From an uncultured Treponema sp. (lineage in GTDB: Bacteria; Spirochaetota; Spirochaetia; Treponematales; Treponemataceae), in the NCBI GenBank assembly GCA_934667505.1, contig CAKULY010000003.1:1-64000 (forward strand): 64,000 nt of DNA. The letters run 5' to 3'. The notes below the pieces were generated by a model, which was not told the DNA's origin, ran no database searches, and was given only the letters and a program-made list of their open reading frames with translations. Positions 54,141-63,533 of this stretch are shown here, piece after piece. The number at the start of each line of letters is the position of its first letter. The first letter of the stretch is position 1. The position numbers were made by a program, and so were the translations under genes.

Positions 54141-57059
54141 ATGAAAAATTTATTAAATCGGGACTTTTTAAAAAGGCTTTCTTTTATTGCGTGCCTGCTT
54201 GGTTTTGCAGTTTTGCTTTCTGGCTGTTCGGATTTACTTTCTGAAAAAATCAGTTCTGAATACGGCTCAGTTTCTATTAATTCAGAAAGAGCAGTTTTTG
54301 TAGATGATATAAAATCTGCAAAAGCAACAATTTGTGGCTACAATTCACTAGGCTCTAAGTTTGAAATAAAAACTGGCTTGGCTGCTGTTTCTGGAGGGCT
54401 TGCGACTTTTCCTGCAGTTGAAAACATTCCTGTTTCAAAAAATGTAGTAATTGAAGTTCAGGCTTATGGCGATTCTAGCGCTAATGCTAAAATCGACGGC
54501 ATAACTTTGTATTCTGTTTGCGACATTAAAAGCGGACCAAATTCCGTGAGCGTAAACTGGGAAAGTTCTAAAAAAGGCAAGGTTTTTGCGGCATTGCTTG
54601 AAAATGGTGTGAACCTTTCAGCTCTAACGGAAACGCAGCTTTCTTCTATATGTAATGCAATTCCTTCTGGTGTTCATGCAAGTCTGATTGACGCTGACGC
54701 AATTGCTTCGGACTTTAAGGCTGACAGTTTGAAAGAAAGCTCTTCTTATGCATTGACAGCTGGAAGCGTAAAAATTACCGCAAATGGCTGTTCAGGCTGT
54801 ACAATTCAAGTTTCCGATCCTAGCTCAAAAATATCTTCTGCTGTTACTGGTGATTCTGCGGAAGTAACGATTGCAGATGTTGCTCCGGGAACTTGGAACG
54901 TCTACGCTGTAAAAGACGGCGCGGTTGTAAAAAGCGGAAGCGTGACGGTTACGTCTGGCACTGCGGCGGAAGTTGTGCTGGGAAATGTTGTTGTTACAGA
55001 TAAAATAATAGTTCATGTGCCGGAAAGCTTGAATTACAATTATTGTTATGCTTGGAGTGGAGCTGTAACTACTGCAAAATGGCCTGGTGATAAGATGACA
55101 GAAAAATCAGGTTCGTATTATAGTTTTACTCTTGGTTGTACAGCTACAAAAATTATCTTTAATAATGGTTCAGGTGGTTCTGCTGGAAATGGTCAGACTT
55201 CTGACCTTTATATTCCTTCTGCTGGGGAATATTGGTATATTGGCGGTGCTTCTGGCACTAAGGACGAAGATGGAAGCAAACTTTCTTCTAATTTTTCAAC
55301 ACAAAATCCAAATCAGCCAGTTCCACCAAGCGTAACAGTTCCTTCAAAAGCATACTTGGGCGGTTCATTTACAATTACAGTTTCAAGCGATTCTGCGTTG
55401 ATTCAAAACACAATTTCAATCAACGGAATTTCAAAAACGCTTGCGGTCGGTTCGAACTCATTCAATGTTTCAGACTTTACAAAGTCAGTTGGAACAATAA
55501 CAGTTTCAGGAACAGTTTCAAATTCAGCCGGAAGCAAAACGGTTTCTGGCATGATTTCCATTGTTGAAAAACCGGTGAATACACTGGTTACTAATTTTAA
55601 TGAGCTAAGAATCTATCAGGTTATGGTAAGTCATTTTCAGGATGGAGATTCTTCTATTGGTTATACAAATGCTTATGGTCCATCAGGTCAAACTTACGGT
55701 GGTGATTTGCAGGGGATTATAAATGCTATTCCTTATATAAAAGAACTTGGATGCAATGCTCTTTGGATGACTCCAATTTTTAATTCAAATTCTAGTAGTT
55801 CTGGGGATCAGATGGGTTCTACTGGTTATTACGCTTATGACTTTTTCGATATTGATCCAAGATTTGGAACAAAAGCAACTTTTGAAAGACTTGTTGAAGT
55901 TTGCCATGAAAATGGAATAAATGTAATCCTTGATGGTGTATTTGGACATTGGGGGACTTCTGTAAAAGCATCTCCTTCTGGAAAAACTCCAAGTCGTTCT
56001 CATGGTCAATATAAAGGGTGTGATTATCCAGCAAGTCTTGAATTTTTTAAAGAAGTTGCCTCTTATTGGATTACAAACTATAAAATTGATGGTTGGCGTT
56101 TAGATCAGGCTTATCAAGCTGGTGCACGAGATTCTGACGGAGAAGTTTATACAGGTAATAAAAATTATTGGCCGCAACTCCGTGAAACAGTAGAACAAGC
56201 TGCCTTATCTAATGGAACTTTAGGAAAAGATTGGGGAACTCTTGGATATATGTGTGGAGAAGTTCTTGACGGAAATCAACCGAATATACAAAACTGGGTT
56301 GTTGTAAATGATGGTTTGCGTTCTTGTTTTGATTTCCCTAGTCGTTATAAATTGTGTCAGGCGATAGTTGGAGGTTCGGAATGGAGTAATTCAAGTGGAA
56401 CAATCTCTTATAAAGATGCAATGGAATATACTTATGGAACATATCAGGAAAAAGGATATGCACATTCAGGTGGATATTATCCAAATTTGTTTTTTGCAAA
56501 TCATGATTTGTTCCGTTTCGGTGATTTGATTATTAATTGGAAAAAAGATTCATATGGTTCATCTAATTATGTAGGACGATATAAAGTTGCTCTTGCTACA
56601 TTGGCTGCATATACAGGACCAATCACTATTTATTATGGTGATGAATGGGGTGAAGCTACTCAAGGAATTAGTCTTGTTGCTGCAAATAATATCTCTGTTG
56701 GAAAAGGTGCGTATTGGGATAATGCAAGTCGTACTTCTGGACGTATTGATAAGGCTATTAACGGTACAACTGCAGAAAAAGAAGTTCTACAATATTCAAA
56801 GAAATTATTGAATGTTCGTTCCGAATATGAGGCTTTATGGAATGGAATTGTTTCTCCAATTTCAACGTCATCTTCATCTTTGTATGTGGCAAAAAAGACA
56901 AGTGATTCTGAGACTATATATGTTGCTATTAATAATGGGGAATCATCCGCAACATTCTCATTGTCAGAAAATGGATTTGATTTGTTGAGTGATAGTGATA
57001 TTTCTAAAGGCACAGTCACCGTACCAGCTCTTTCTGCAAGATTCATTCTTGTAAAGTAA
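54141..57059 (+). CDS. Surface GH13 alpha-amylase lipoprotein
   Basis: 972 residues with a lipoprotein signal ending at C29 (FAVLLSGC). Residues about 35-285 are the N-terminal module shared with 30404, 57143 and 60721. A starch-binding CBM26-like domain (about 290-385, YCYAWSG…WPGDKM…YYSF) and an Ig-like linker (about 393-475) follow. The GH13 barrel (about 485-890) has DGVFGHWG (about 594), GWRLDQA with the nucleophile Asp (about 654), GEVLDG (about 706) and ANHDLFRFGD (about 786). In region I the usual Asn before His is Gly. The catalytic half is more AT-rich in codon choice than the N-terminal half. It heads the run of three starch lipoproteins. Confidence 0.87.
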   Translation: MKNLLNRDFLKRLSFIACLLGFAVLLSGCSDLLSEKISSEYGSVSINSERAVFVDDIKSAKATICGYNSLGSKFEIKTGLAAVSGGLATFPAVENIPVSKNVVIEVQAYGDSSANAKIDGITLYSVCDIKSGPNSVSVNWESSKKGKVFAALLENGVNLSALTETQLSSICNAIPSGVHASLIDADAIASDFKADSLKESSSYALTAGSVKITANGCSGCTIQVSDPSSKISSAVTGDSAEVTIADVAPGTWNVYAVKDGAVVKSGSVTVTSGTAAEVVLGNVVVTDKIIVHVPESLNYNYCYAWSGAVTTAKWPGDKMTEKSGSYYSFTLGCTATKIIFNNGSGGSAGNGQTSDLYIPSAGEYWYIGGASGTKDEDGSKLSSNFSTQNPNQPVPPSVTVPSKAYLGGSFTITVSSDSALIQNTISINGISKTLAVGSNSFNVSDFTKSVGTITVSGTVSNSAGSKTVSGMISIVEKPVNTLVTNFNELRIYQVMVSHFQDGDSSIGYTNAYGPSGQTYGGDLQGIINAIPYIKELGCNALWMTPIFNSNSSSSGDQMGSTGYYAYDFFDIDPRFGTKATFERLVEVCHENGINVILDGVFGHWGTSVKASPSGKTPSRSHGQYKGCDYPASLEFFKEVASYWITNYKIDGWRLDQAYQAGARDSDGEVYTGNKNYWPQLRETVEQAALSNGTLGKDWGTLGYMCGEVLDGNQPNIQNWVVVNDGLRSCFDFPSRYKLCQAIVGGSEWSNSSGTISYKDAMEYTYGTYQEKGYAHSGGYYPNLFFANHDLFRFGDLIINWKKDSYGSSNYVGRYKVALATLAAYTGPITIYYGDEWGEATQGISLVAANNISVGKGAYWDNASRTSGRIDKAINGTTAEKEVLQYSKKLLNVRSEYEALWNGIVSPISTSSSSLYVAKKTSDSETIYVAINNGESSATFSLSENGFDLLSDSDISKGTVTVPALSARFILVK

Positions 57060-57071
57060 AATAGTTCTAGT

Positions 57072-57108
57072 GGTTTTGCTCTTGTGCGGGAAAAGCAAGG
57101 GCAAGGCT
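57072..57108 (+). ncRNA. Hairpin with conserved loop TGCGGGAAAAG, copy 1
   Basis: A 13-bp stem (57072-57084 with 57096-57108, G-U pairs included) holds the 11-nt loop TGCGGGAAAAG. It lies in the 83-bp gap between the amylase and pullulanase genes. The loop is identical to that at 60545-60555 although the stem sequence is different. Confidence 0.6.
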
Positions 57109-57142
57109 CTGTTGTTTTTGGTGAGAGATTCTTGGAGGAAAA

Positions 57143-60100
57143 ATGAAAAATGTTTTGTGCAGGGCTATGGCTCTGGCAGGGATTTTGTCTGTCCTGTTTC
57201 TTTGTTCGTGTGCAAATAGTCTTGAACAAAAATCTGAATATGATGGACGTTATGGAACTTTGGTTCTTGGCGAAAATGACCGCGCGGTTCAGATAAAAGA
57301 AATCAGTTATGCTGATGTTTCAGTGCTTGGCTCTGGAATGGAAACCGTAGTTGCCGAAAATACTGCAATTCTGAACGGAAAAGGCACTGTAAAAATAGAA
57401 AATATTCCGGTTGGAAAAAATCGTGTTGTTGTGGTTCAGGCTAAAAGCGGCGACTCAAAGCTGGACGGAATTTTTCTTACTGCGGTCGCTGATATTTCTT
57501 CCGGTGAAAATAATCTTGGCACAATAAACTATGCTTCTTCTGTAAAAGGCAATGTTTACAAGGCGTTGATAGAAGAAGGCGTTCCGACTTCTGATTTTTC
57601 AGAAGAGCAGGAAAAAATCATAGAAAATGTGATTCCTTCTGGAGTTCATGCGACTTTAGTTGATGCTGCAAAGCTTGCGGCGGATTACAAGTCAAATCCA
57701 AATGGAACTTTTGATTCTTCAAGTTATATTTTAAATGCCGGTGAAGTTTCTGTTTCTGCAAGCAACGTTTCCGGTTATTCAATCTGGCTGAATGATCCGC
57801 TTTCTGCAGCAGAACCTGTTGAAATTTCTTCTGATGGCACTTACACGGTTAAAAATGTTGCTCCCGGCTCATGGTATTTATACATAAAAGACAAAAACGG
57901 AAGTGTTTCTAAAAGAGCAGTTTCTGTTGAATCTGGCAAAACTTGCAATGCGGGAAAAATCTTTGAAGAAGTTTCTTTTGAAGGCTACCGCGTGCATTTT
58001 TACGGCGCAAACTGGAGCACTTACAAAATCTACTATTATAATACCGAAACTCAGCGTGTTTCCGCATGGAATTCCATGCCATCGATGACGGCGGAATCTG
58101 ATGGCTATTACTACGATTTGACTGAATCTTGGGTTAAAGCCGGAACAACAATGGTGATTTTCTACGGCGGAAGCGACGATAACCGTTATCCGGCAGACCA
58201 GCAGGATGGCGTTGTAATTCCTGCTGGCGTAAAAGAGGCTTGGTTCAACTTTGAGACAAAAACTTTTGAAACTTCAAATCCGTTCAGCACAGAACCTGCT
58301 GTTTCAATAACTCCTGGCGGAAACGCTTCGTTCAGCGGAGCAAACCAGTCTGTAACAGTTACTGCAAAAAACTGCGCTTCCGCAAAATACACAACAGACG
58401 GAAGCGACCCGAAAACTTCTGCAACGGCAGTTTCTTTTGATTCAAGCAAAACCTTTGCAGTAGGCGAAGGAATCTCTGTAGGTTCAAGTGTAACCGTAAA
58501 AGTCTGGGGAACGGACGGTGCAACAGAAGTTTCTGCAAGCTCTGTTTTCACAAAAATCGATAAGCCTTCGACTCCGACCCGGCTTGGCGCATATTACACA
58601 AGCAGCGCGACTTCTTTCAGTATATGGTCGCCGGATTCAAGCGATGTGACGGTTACGGTAAAAACTGCTGGCGGAACTGAACAAACTTATACTTGTATAA
58701 AAGGATTCCAAGTCGATGGCGATTATCCTGATTCTGCAAATATTTACGGTGTAACAGTTCCGGGCGACCTGCACCTTGCGGAATACCAGTTCAAGATCGG
58801 CGGCGTGGCAGTGCGCGACCCTTACGGCAAGATGATTAAGTATGACGGAAACCAGCAGAAAACGAACGTGCTTTGTGATAATAAGGCATTTTATTCTGGC
58901 GGACCAATTGGTTCTTCTTGGGCAGGTCCTAGTGTAAACATTGTAATGGATATGTCTCGGACTGAACCGACCGGTGGTTGGGCTGAGCGACCAACGTTAG
59001 AAAAACGAACAGACTCAATTGTATATGAAGTTCATGTTGGAGATTTTACTTCCTCTAGCACATGGAACGGAAAAGAATCTTATCGTGGAAAATTTCCAGG
59101 AATGATAGAAACTGGAACAACATATACAAATGGTGCAAGAACTGTAAAAACAGGTCTTGACCATTTAAAGGAACTTGGAGTTACTCATGTTCAGATTATG
59201 CCGATGTATGATTTTGCAACAAAATATGTAAATAAAACTGGAGAAATATATAATTGGGGCTATGACCCGGTAAATTACAACGTTCCGGAAGACAGATATT
59301 CAACTTGCCCGGGTGATTATGTTGAGCGCATCCGCGAAGTAAAGGAAATGGTTAACGAGTTTCACAAGAACGGAATCCGCGTAATTATGGATGTTGTTTA
59401 CAATCATACGTTTGCAACGGAAATGTTCGACTCAATTTCTTCAAAATATTATACATCAACAGATTTGTCTGGTTGTGGAAATTCAGTTGACGTAAGCAAC
59501 GGCATGGTAAGCCGAATGGTTCGAGATTCGCTTGAATATTGGGCAGAAGAATACAATATTGACGGTTTTAGATTTGACCTTATGGCAATTTTTACGAAAG
59601 CAGCTTTGAAAGACTGGGGTGAATATTTAAATAACACAAATGCAGAAACAAAAGATAGAAATCTTTTAATGCAAGGTGAACCTTGGCAATGTAATAATAA
59701 TTCTTCTTCAGAGTATGGTTATGCTTCTTCAATTTCGGAGCTTTCAAATGCTCATATTGGTTGTTTTGCTGGAAAATGGCGTGAAACATTAAAAGGTTCA
59801 AGTGATGATGGAAATACTTTAGGTTATATTTTCAGCGGAAAAACAGATAAAGATGGTGATTCAACTTATTGGAATACAACGGTTGGATTGCGTGGTTCTG
59901 GCACTAGACTAGGAAGCGATTCAGAAGGTGTTTGGACTAGATATTTTACTGCAAATCCAGAACAAGCTGTGAATTATCTTATGGCACATGATAATCTTTG
60001 TTTCTATGACAAAATAGCTGCTGCTGGAACTTCATATACAAGCTATGCAGATGCAATTATAAAATTTGGTCATGGAATTTTACTTTCTGCACAGGGAATT

Positions 60101-60523
60101 CCATTTATTCATGCAGGAGATGAATTCCTTCGGACAAAGAAGGTTGGAACTTTTGCGAGTGAAGCCCATAATTCTTATATGTGGGGACAAGAAATGAATC
60201 AGATAGACTGGAGTTATAAGGCAAAATATATAGATTGTTTTAATTATCACAAAGACATGATTCAGTTTCGTAAAGATAATGACGCATTAAGAAACAGGAA
60301 TGGAGTAGGTTCAACAGCAATAAATGGAAATGTGATTTATTATACGATAAAAAATTCTTCTTCTTCTCCAGAGAATGCAAATAAAACTCTAACAATTGTG
60401 ATAAATCCAGGAAGTAATCTTACTGTAAGTGGAAAAGGTTCAATGGTTATGAATAAGACTGGTGTTGTAAGTTCAAATGATACAACCTGCGAAGGTACTG
60501 GAGTTACAATTTTTGCACAATAA
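57143..60523 (+). CDS. Surface type I pullulanase lipoprotein
   Basis: Cleaves alpha-1,6 bonds of pullulan and starch. It has 1126 residues with a lipoprotein signal ending at C21/C23 (VLFLCSC). The shared N-terminal module (about 30-280) is followed by a CBM26-like domain (about 280-380), a chitobiase-C-terminal-like domain (about 385-475, AKYTTDGSDPKTSA), a CBM48 (about 478-590) and a GH13_14 barrel. The barrel has the type I hallmark NWGYDPVNYN (about 709), DVVYNHT (about 748), GFRFDLM (about 811), QGEPWQ (about 845) and MAHDNLCFYDK (about 947). A GGAGG site precedes the start. Codon style changes to AT-rich in parts of the barrel. Confidence 0.92.
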   Translation: MKNVLCRAMALAGILSVLFLCSCANSLEQKSEYDGRYGTLVLGENDRAVQIKEISYADVSVLGSGMETVVAENTAILNGKGTVKIENIPVGKNRVVVVQAKSGDSKLDGIFLTAVADISSGENNLGTINYASSVKGNVYKALIEEGVPTSDFSEEQEKIIENVIPSGVHATLVDAAKLAADYKSNPNGTFDSSSYILNAGEVSVSASNVSGYSIWLNDPLSAAEPVEISSDGTYTVKNVAPGSWYLYIKDKNGSVSKRAVSVESGKTCNAGKIFEEVSFEGYRVHFYGANWSTYKIYYYNTETQRVSAWNSMPSMTAESDGYYYDLTESWVKAGTTMVIFYGGSDDNRYPADQQDGVVIPAGVKEAWFNFETKTFETSNPFSTEPAVSITPGGNASFSGANQSVTVTAKNCASAKYTTDGSDPKTSATAVSFDSSKTFAVGEGISVGSSVTVKVWGTDGATEVSASSVFTKIDKPSTPTRLGAYYTSSATSFSIWSPDSSDVTVTVKTAGGTEQTYTCIKGFQVDGDYPDSANIYGVTVPGDLHLAEYQFKIGGVAVRDPYGKMIKYDGNQQKTNVLCDNKAFYSGGPIGSSWAGPSVNIVMDMSRTEPTGGWAERPTLEKRTDSIVYEVHVGDFTSSSTWNGKESYRGKFPGMIETGTTYTNGARTVKTGLDHLKELGVTHVQIMPMYDFATKYVNKTGEIYNWGYDPVNYNVPEDRYSTCPGDYVERIREVKEMVNEFHKNGIRVIMDVVYNHTFATEMFDSISSKYYTSTDLSGCGNSVDVSNGMVSRMVRDSLEYWAEEYNIDGFRFDLMAIFTKAALKDWGEYLNNTNAETKDRNLLMQGEPWQCNNNSSSEYGYASSISELSNAHIGCFAGKWRETLKGSSDDGNTLGYIFSGKTDKDGDSTYWNTTVGLRGSGTRLGSDSEGVWTRYFTANPEQAVNYLMAHDNLCFYDKIAAAGTSYTSYADAIIKFGHGILLSAQGIPFIHAGDEFLRTKKVGTFASEAHNSYMWGQEMNQIDWSYKAKYIDCFNYHKDMIQFRKDNDALRNRNGVGSTAINGNVIYYTIKNSSSSPENANKTLTIVINPGSNLTVSGKGSMVMNKTGVVSSNDTTCEGTGVTIFAQ

Positions 60524-60531
60524 TTAAAAAT

Positions 60532-60568
60532 CCATCACATTCCGTGCGGGAAAAGCGGAGCGTGGTGG
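60532..60568 (+). ncRNA. Hairpin with conserved loop TGCGGGAAAAG, copy 2
   Basis: A 13-bp stem (60532-60544 with 60556-60568, one mismatch) carries the same 11-nt loop as copy 1. It begins 9 bp after the pullulanase stop. It has no T tract after it, so it is not a standard terminator. Confidence 0.6.
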
Positions 60569-60591
60569 TTGTATATAGAAAAGTATGTATA

Positions 60592-60683
60592 AGGAGGTGT
60601 GATAAAAATTACATCCGTGTAATTTTTATCACTAAAGTTTATTACGTGCGGTGCACTTCATAAACTTTGATTCAGCACCTCCT
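60592..60683 (+). ncRNA. Three-way-junction leader structure
   Basis: Outer stem AGGAGGTG (60592-60599) with CACCTCCT (60676-60683) encloses hairpin A (GTGATAAAAATTAC/GTAATTTTTATCAC, 60599-60632) and hairpin B (AAAGTTTA/TAAACTTT, 60634-60668, with an inner GTGC-GGT-GCAC). A small CCAC/GTGG hairpin and T5 follow before the AAGGAAGG ribosome site at 60710. The layout is riboswitch-like, but it matches no class I know. Confidence 0.5.
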
Positions 60684-60720
60684 GTGCTGCCACTAACGTG
60701 GAGTTTTTAAGGAAGGAAAA

Positions 60721-63276
60721 ATGAAAAAGTTGGTGAAAGTCATCGGCACTATTTTTTGCGCTCTGATGATGTTTGGGTGTTCCGATTTGGCGGAGCTGAA
60801 TTCTGGCTCGGACGATGAGAATTTTGGAACTCTTTATTTTGATTCAAAATCGCGTTTTGTCGATGTCTATGAAATTTCAAATGCAACTGTAAATGTTTAC
60901 GGCTACGGAATGAACACGATTTCAAAAAGCGGTGTCTCAATCAGCGGCGGAAAAGGTTCTTTAGCTGTTGAAAATATTCCGGTCGGCAAAAACCGTGTAA
61001 TCGAAGTCTGTGGATATAAGACTGCTGGCGTTCCTGTAAAAATTCTGTATGCGGTCACAGATATAAATCCTGGCGCAAACTCAATCGGCACAATAAAAGA
61101 CGGTTCGGATTCTGCAAAAGGCAAGGCGTATCTTGCTTTGCTGAACAAAGGTATTGATATTTCTTCTGTTTCGCTCGGCGGATTTGACGGCGTTTCTAGC
61201 GCGTATCTTTTTGATGCGGATGGATTTGCTTCTGCCTATAAAAATAATTCTTCTGTTTCGGCGGCAAGTTATATCCAAAAGACAGGAACTGTAAAGTTTA
61301 CCAACATAAAATCAGCTTCCAGCTATTCAGTCTGGATTGACGATCCGCTTTCTGAAAAACTTTCTATAAATTCGGATTCAACAACAACTGCTTCATTGAG
61401 TGGCGTTGCTCCTGGCTCGTGGAAAGTGTATGTAAATGACGGAAGCACAACAAAAGTTGCAGGAACTGTGACTGTCCCTAGCGACGGTTCTGCGGATTTT
61501 GACGCTTTGATTGGAAATGTTCTGGCTGGAAAAACGATTATTTTTGTAAAATGCGCAGCAAACACAAATCTTTATGCTTGGACAACTTCTCCAAAAGTGG
61601 AATTGTGCGGTGCATGGTCAGGAACAACTTTAACAACAAATGCAACTTCTGATTATATGAATGACCCTAGCGATTGGTATATGATTGATGTAACTGAAAA
61701 ATACGGAAGTTCAAAAGAGGCAATAAATATAATTCTTATTCCTGCTGGTGGAAGTCAAACTGCCGATTTGGATTCTAAAATTGCAGGAACTTTCTGGTAC
61801 GACGGCTCAAATTTTTACGATTCCGACCCTACAACAGCCCCAGCTTTAGACAGCGACGCAACATTGAAAGAAATCAAGGTGAATGGAACTTCTATTGGAT
61901 TGGCAACTGAATATGAAGTTTCTTCAAAAACAGAAGAAGTTACAGTTACAGCGGTTGCAAATTCTTCAAAGGCAACGGTTTCTGTAAGTCCAAGTGACAG
62001 TGTTTCTGTGGAAGCTGGAAAATCGAAATCTTTCGCAATTACTGTAACAGCCGAGGACGGAACTGTAGAAACATATTCACTTTCTGTAACAAGAAAAGCC
62101 GAAATTCCAAACGATGTAACACTTTCTTCTATTAAAGTAAACGGTTCTTCAATTGGCTCTCTTTCTGGAACGTCATTTAGAAAATCGCTTAGCGGCTCGG
62201 ACGATTCCTGCTCTGTAACCGTAACTGCTGAGGCAAATTCAAGTTCTGCAAAAGTTGTGGTAGAACCTGAAACTGCAATAATCGCAGATGGAAACTCACA
62301 GACATTCTCAATCACCGTAACAAACGGCTCGGCAAGCGCAACCTACACATTGGCAGTAGACTACACAAAAGTCGAGGGTGTTCAATATTACTGGACGAAT
62401 AAAAATGGCGCGGTAGGAAGTAATAAAACGATAAATACTTTGTCAGACTGGGATGAAACAATGAAAATTGCACAGGCTGCTGCCTGTGATACTCCGAGAG
62501 CATGGATTGGCGGGCATGAATATCCAGATCCTGACTTATATGCTATTTTTGCCGCTTGGGATGATACTAACTTATATTTAATGGTTGAAATTCCAAATGT
62601 TGATGGTGCAGATACTGTAGATAATGATAAATCTTATGCTGGCTCGCAGTTTCTTCCTATGGGCTGGGTTTTGAATACAGGTAAAGGTGTTGCTGGTGAT
62701 GGTACTTTGGTTGGTGGAAATAGTGTCTGGCAAAACTCATTGTTGTATTCTTGGAGTACAGGAATTGACACAATGATTATGTATCATCCAAGGGTAGGAA
62801 TAGGCAAACCTTCAATTTTTAAAACTAATTCTGATGGAAAATTTTCTTATGATGATGAATATTGTATTGGTTTTGAAAAAGCTGGCATTACTAGAAATAT
62901 TTATTTCAATGAGTGTGTAAGCAAAAATATGTGGGCAGCTGTTGTTGATGAGGAAGGAAATTGGGGGAACAAAAAGAGCAAAGATATGAGTTCTTATAAT
63001 TACGTTGATTATCTTGCTGCAGGAAAGAAAATGTCATCATATCAAGTAACAGTTCCTTTGTCATCTTTAGGTGTTACAAAATCTTATATTGAAGAAACAG
63101 GAATTTCTATTGGAGTGTTTTCTACTTATGGAGCTTCTACAATGGATTGTATTCCTTGGGATTCGTGTATGATTGATGTTGCAGATGAAGTATATTCTTC
63201 AGATCCTAGTTCTTCTCATGAAAAAGAAGATGTTGATGTAATCTCTGTTCCTCTTGCCCGAATCGGTCATATGTAA
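60721..63276 (+). CDS. Surface carbohydrate-binding lipoprotein (non-catalytic)
   Basis: 851 residues with a lipoprotein signal ending at C20 (ALMMFGC). The shared N-terminal module (about 28-262) is followed by a CBM26-like domain (about 265-375, LYAWTTSPKVELCGAWSG), two cadherin-like beta-sandwich repeats (about 380-460 and 465-545, each starting with L-x-x-I-K-V-N-G) and a C-terminal CBM9/DOMON-like domain (about 550-851, LYAIFAAWDDTNLYLMVEIPN). No glycosidase motif is present, so it probably holds starch for the two upstream enzymes, a role like SusE/F by analogy only. The C-terminal domain is more AT-rich. Confidence 0.8.
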   Translation: MKKLVKVIGTIFCALMMFGCSDLAELNSGSDDENFGTLYFDSKSRFVDVYEISNATVNVYGYGMNTISKSGVSISGGKGSLAVENIPVGKNRVIEVCGYKTAGVPVKILYAVTDINPGANSIGTIKDGSDSAKGKAYLALLNKGIDISSVSLGGFDGVSSAYLFDADGFASAYKNNSSVSAASYIQKTGTVKFTNIKSASSYSVWIDDPLSEKLSINSDSTTTASLSGVAPGSWKVYVNDGSTTKVAGTVTVPSDGSADFDALIGNVLAGKTIIFVKCAANTNLYAWTTSPKVELCGAWSGTTLTTNATSDYMNDPSDWYMIDVTEKYGSSKEAINIILIPAGGSQTADLDSKIAGTFWYDGSNFYDSDPTTAPALDSDATLKEIKVNGTSIGLATEYEVSSKTEEVTVTAVANSSKATVSVSPSDSVSVEAGKSKSFAITVTAEDGTVETYSLSVTRKAEIPNDVTLSSIKVNGSSIGSLSGTSFRKSLSGSDDSCSVTVTAEANSSSAKVVVEPETAIIADGNSQTFSITVTNGSASATYTLAVDYTKVEGVQYYWTNKNGAVGSNKTINTLSDWDETMKIAQAAACDTPRAWIGGHEYPDPDLYAIFAAWDDTNLYLMVEIPNVDGADTVDNDKSYAGSQFLPMGWVLNTGKGVAGDGTLVGGNSVWQNSLLYSWSTGIDTMIMYHPRVGIGKPSIFKTNSDGKFSYDDEYCIGFEKAGITRNIYFNECVSKNMWAAVVDEEGNWGNKKSKDMSSYNYVDYLAAGKKMSSYQVTVPLSSLGVTKSYIEETGISIGVFSTYGASTMDCIPWDSCMIDVADEVYSSDPSSSHEKEDVDVISVPLARIGHM

Positions 63277-63533
63277 AATATCGCCTTATAAAAATAATTG
63301 GAACTTTCGTTGCTTTGCGAAGTTGGTTTTGAAATTAAGCTTGCAAGCAAAGCTGCGGGAGTTTCAATTCTGTTGATACTTGCGCCTGGCAAAACTTTTG
63401 TTAACGGCTTTCAGTCTTTTTATTTTTCGTTCATTTTATAATTTTATAATACCAATTGCCTAAGATAATTTAATTTATTAAAATATAATGTATTTTTGTT
63501 TTGCAAACTTTTAAGTTGTTATGGGGGACGTAT

